In this document: in pieces, positions 63,395 to 64,000 of the stretch
How positions within the stretch are numbered: position 1 is the stretch's first letter
Layout of the letters: each line of letters begins with the position of its first letter
From: Pseudomonas psychrophila HA-4
GTDB lineage: Bacteria; Pseudomonadota; Gammaproteobacteria; Pseudomonadales; Pseudomonadaceae
DNA length: 64,000 bases
Reading direction: 5' to 3'
Assembly: GCF_000282975.1 (NCBI RefSeq)
Contig: NZ_ALJC01000128.1
Coordinates: 62,001 to 126,000 of the forward strand
The notes under the pieces: generated by a model
What the model was told of the DNA's origin: nothing
The model's database searches: none
The model's input: the letters and a program-made list of their open reading frames with translations, nothing else
Program-made: the position numbers and the translations under genes

Positions 63395-64000
63395 ATGCGC
63401 TGGATAACCTCCCCCGGCTGGCCCGGTAACTTGCTGGCCGTGGTAGCCGGCGCACTGACAACCCTAGCGCTGGCTCCTTTCGATATATGGCCTTTGGCAC
63501 TCGTCGCCTTGGCCATTTTCTATCTTGGCTTGCGCGACCTCTCACCTAAACAGGCGCTGGGCCGTGGCTGGTGTTACGGCTTCGGCCTGTTTGGCGCAGG
63601 CACCAGTTGGATCTACTACAGCATTCACCACTTCGGTGGCGCCTCGGTGCTCTTGGCCGGCTTGCTGATGCTGGCCTTCACGGCCGCTATCGCTTGGTTC
63701 TTTGCCCTGCCCGCCTGGCTGTGGGCGCGTTGGATTCGGCGCAACGAAGCGCCACTGGCTGATACCCTGGCATTTGCTGCACTGTGGGTGGTTCAAGAGA
63801 CGTTTCGCGGCTGGTTCCTAACCGGTTTTCCGTGGCTTTACTCAGGCTACAGCCAGCTTGACGGCCCACTGGCAGGGCTCGCGCCATTGGGTGGCATGTG
63901 GCTAATCTCGTTCACTCTGGCCCTAACAGCAGCCCTGCTGTGCAACTTGCCGCGCCTGATCAAGATCAAACGCAAAGCCTTTATTGGCGCAGCCGTTGTG
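63395..64000 (+). CDS. lnt: Apolipoprotein N-acyltransferase, N-terminal part
   Basis: The first 202 residues of the inner-membrane enzyme that adds the third acyl chain to lipoproteins; the window ends inside the gene. About six membrane helices are visible and the conserved segments GLFGAGTSWIYYSIHHFGG and WLLTGFPWLYSGYSQ-like FLTGFPWLYSGY are present. The nitrilase catalytic domain lies beyond the edge. It closes the miaB-ybeZ-ybeY-corC-lnt block. Confidence 0.93.
   Translation, partial: MRWITSPGWPGNLLAVVAGALTTLALAPFDIWPLALVALAIFYLGLRDLSPKQALGRGWCYGFGLFGAGTSWIYYSIHHFGGASVLLAGLLMLAFTAAIAWFFALPAWLWARWIRRNEAPLADTLAFAALWVVQETFRGWFLTGFPWLYSGYSQLDGPLAGLAPLGGMWLISFTLALTAALLCNLPRLIKIKRKAFIGAAVV

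Noticed and set aside
1-64000. CRISPR arrays, prophage, insertion sequences or integrases
   Set aside because: No regularly spaced repeats and no transposase, integrase or phage structural genes are visible. The only defence-like genes are the orphan nuclease and the bacteriocin pair.

Overview
The window is a piece of a gammaproteobacterial chromosome, most likely Pseudomonas of the P. fluorescens lineage. The evidence is the housekeeping order miaB-phoH-ybeY-corC-lnt and thiD-thiE-hemL, the has haem-uptake operon ordered I-S-R-A-D-E-F, and many REP-like hairpins of the kind common in fluorescent pseudomonads (a core with gatctttaaaagatc flanked by ctgtaggagc). Species cannot be fixed by eye.

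Region 1 (1-10.5 kb): the 3' end of trmA, then a complete haemophore system on the minus strand: ECF sigma (hasI), anti-sigma (hasS), TonB-dependent receptor with signalling domain (hasR), secreted haemophore (hasA) and its type I exporter (hasD, hasE, hasF). Fur-box-like palindromes precede hasI and hasR. HasA has an unusual redistribution of its two haem loops.

Region 2 (10.5-24.4 kb): a hydroaromatic catabolic island. aroQ, an AroE/QuiB-like dehydrogenase, a TetR regulator, quiC and an MFS transporter should take quinate or shikimate to protocatechuate; pcaH and pcaG open its ring under PcaQ, whose binding palindrome is visible. Between them lies a second, less understood set: a DMT transporter, a QuiC-like TIM-barrel protein, a Gfo/Idh/MocA dehydrogenase, an IclR regulator and a ketosteroid-dehydrogenase-like flavoprotein, tied together by repeated IclR-box-like sites. 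I infer a further route that oxidises and perhaps aromatises an unknown ring compound into the protocatechuate pathway. This is the best candidate here for an undescribed pathway.

Region 3 (24.4-44.1 kb): mostly scattered chromosomal genes: a YhcG-type PDDEXK nuclease, a zinc metallopeptidase with a secreted hydrolase, HAD phosphatase, tesB, GNAT, a histone-deacetylase-like enzyme, a flavoprotein, rhlE, a DMT exporter, a DnaQ-like exonuclease, an NYN protein, DUF2076, a YciC-like membrane protein, an endonuclease/exonuclease/phosphatase protein, hrpB, a lipoprotein, a cation diffusion facilitator and a glutamine/glycine-rich secreted protein. REP elements and one perfect 32-bp inverted repeat lie in the gaps.

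Region 4 (44.1-48 kb): an AT-richer bacteriocin island: a large colicin/pyocin with a colicin-E9-type HNH DNase domain, its Im9-like immunity protein, and downstream a decayed second copy of part of the nuclease module. Upstream is a long intergenic stretch with a bidirectional terminator and a GC-rich, possibly structured, element.

Region 5 (48-64 kb): Lrp/AsnC regulator, DUF2788, rluE-like pseudouridine synthase, amn, an AidB-like acyl-CoA dehydrogenase, a hybrid sensor kinase whose receiver lacks the phospho-acceptor aspartate, thiD, thiE, hemL, a Sel1-repeat protein, DUF1820, then miaB-phoH-ybeY-corC and the start of lnt.
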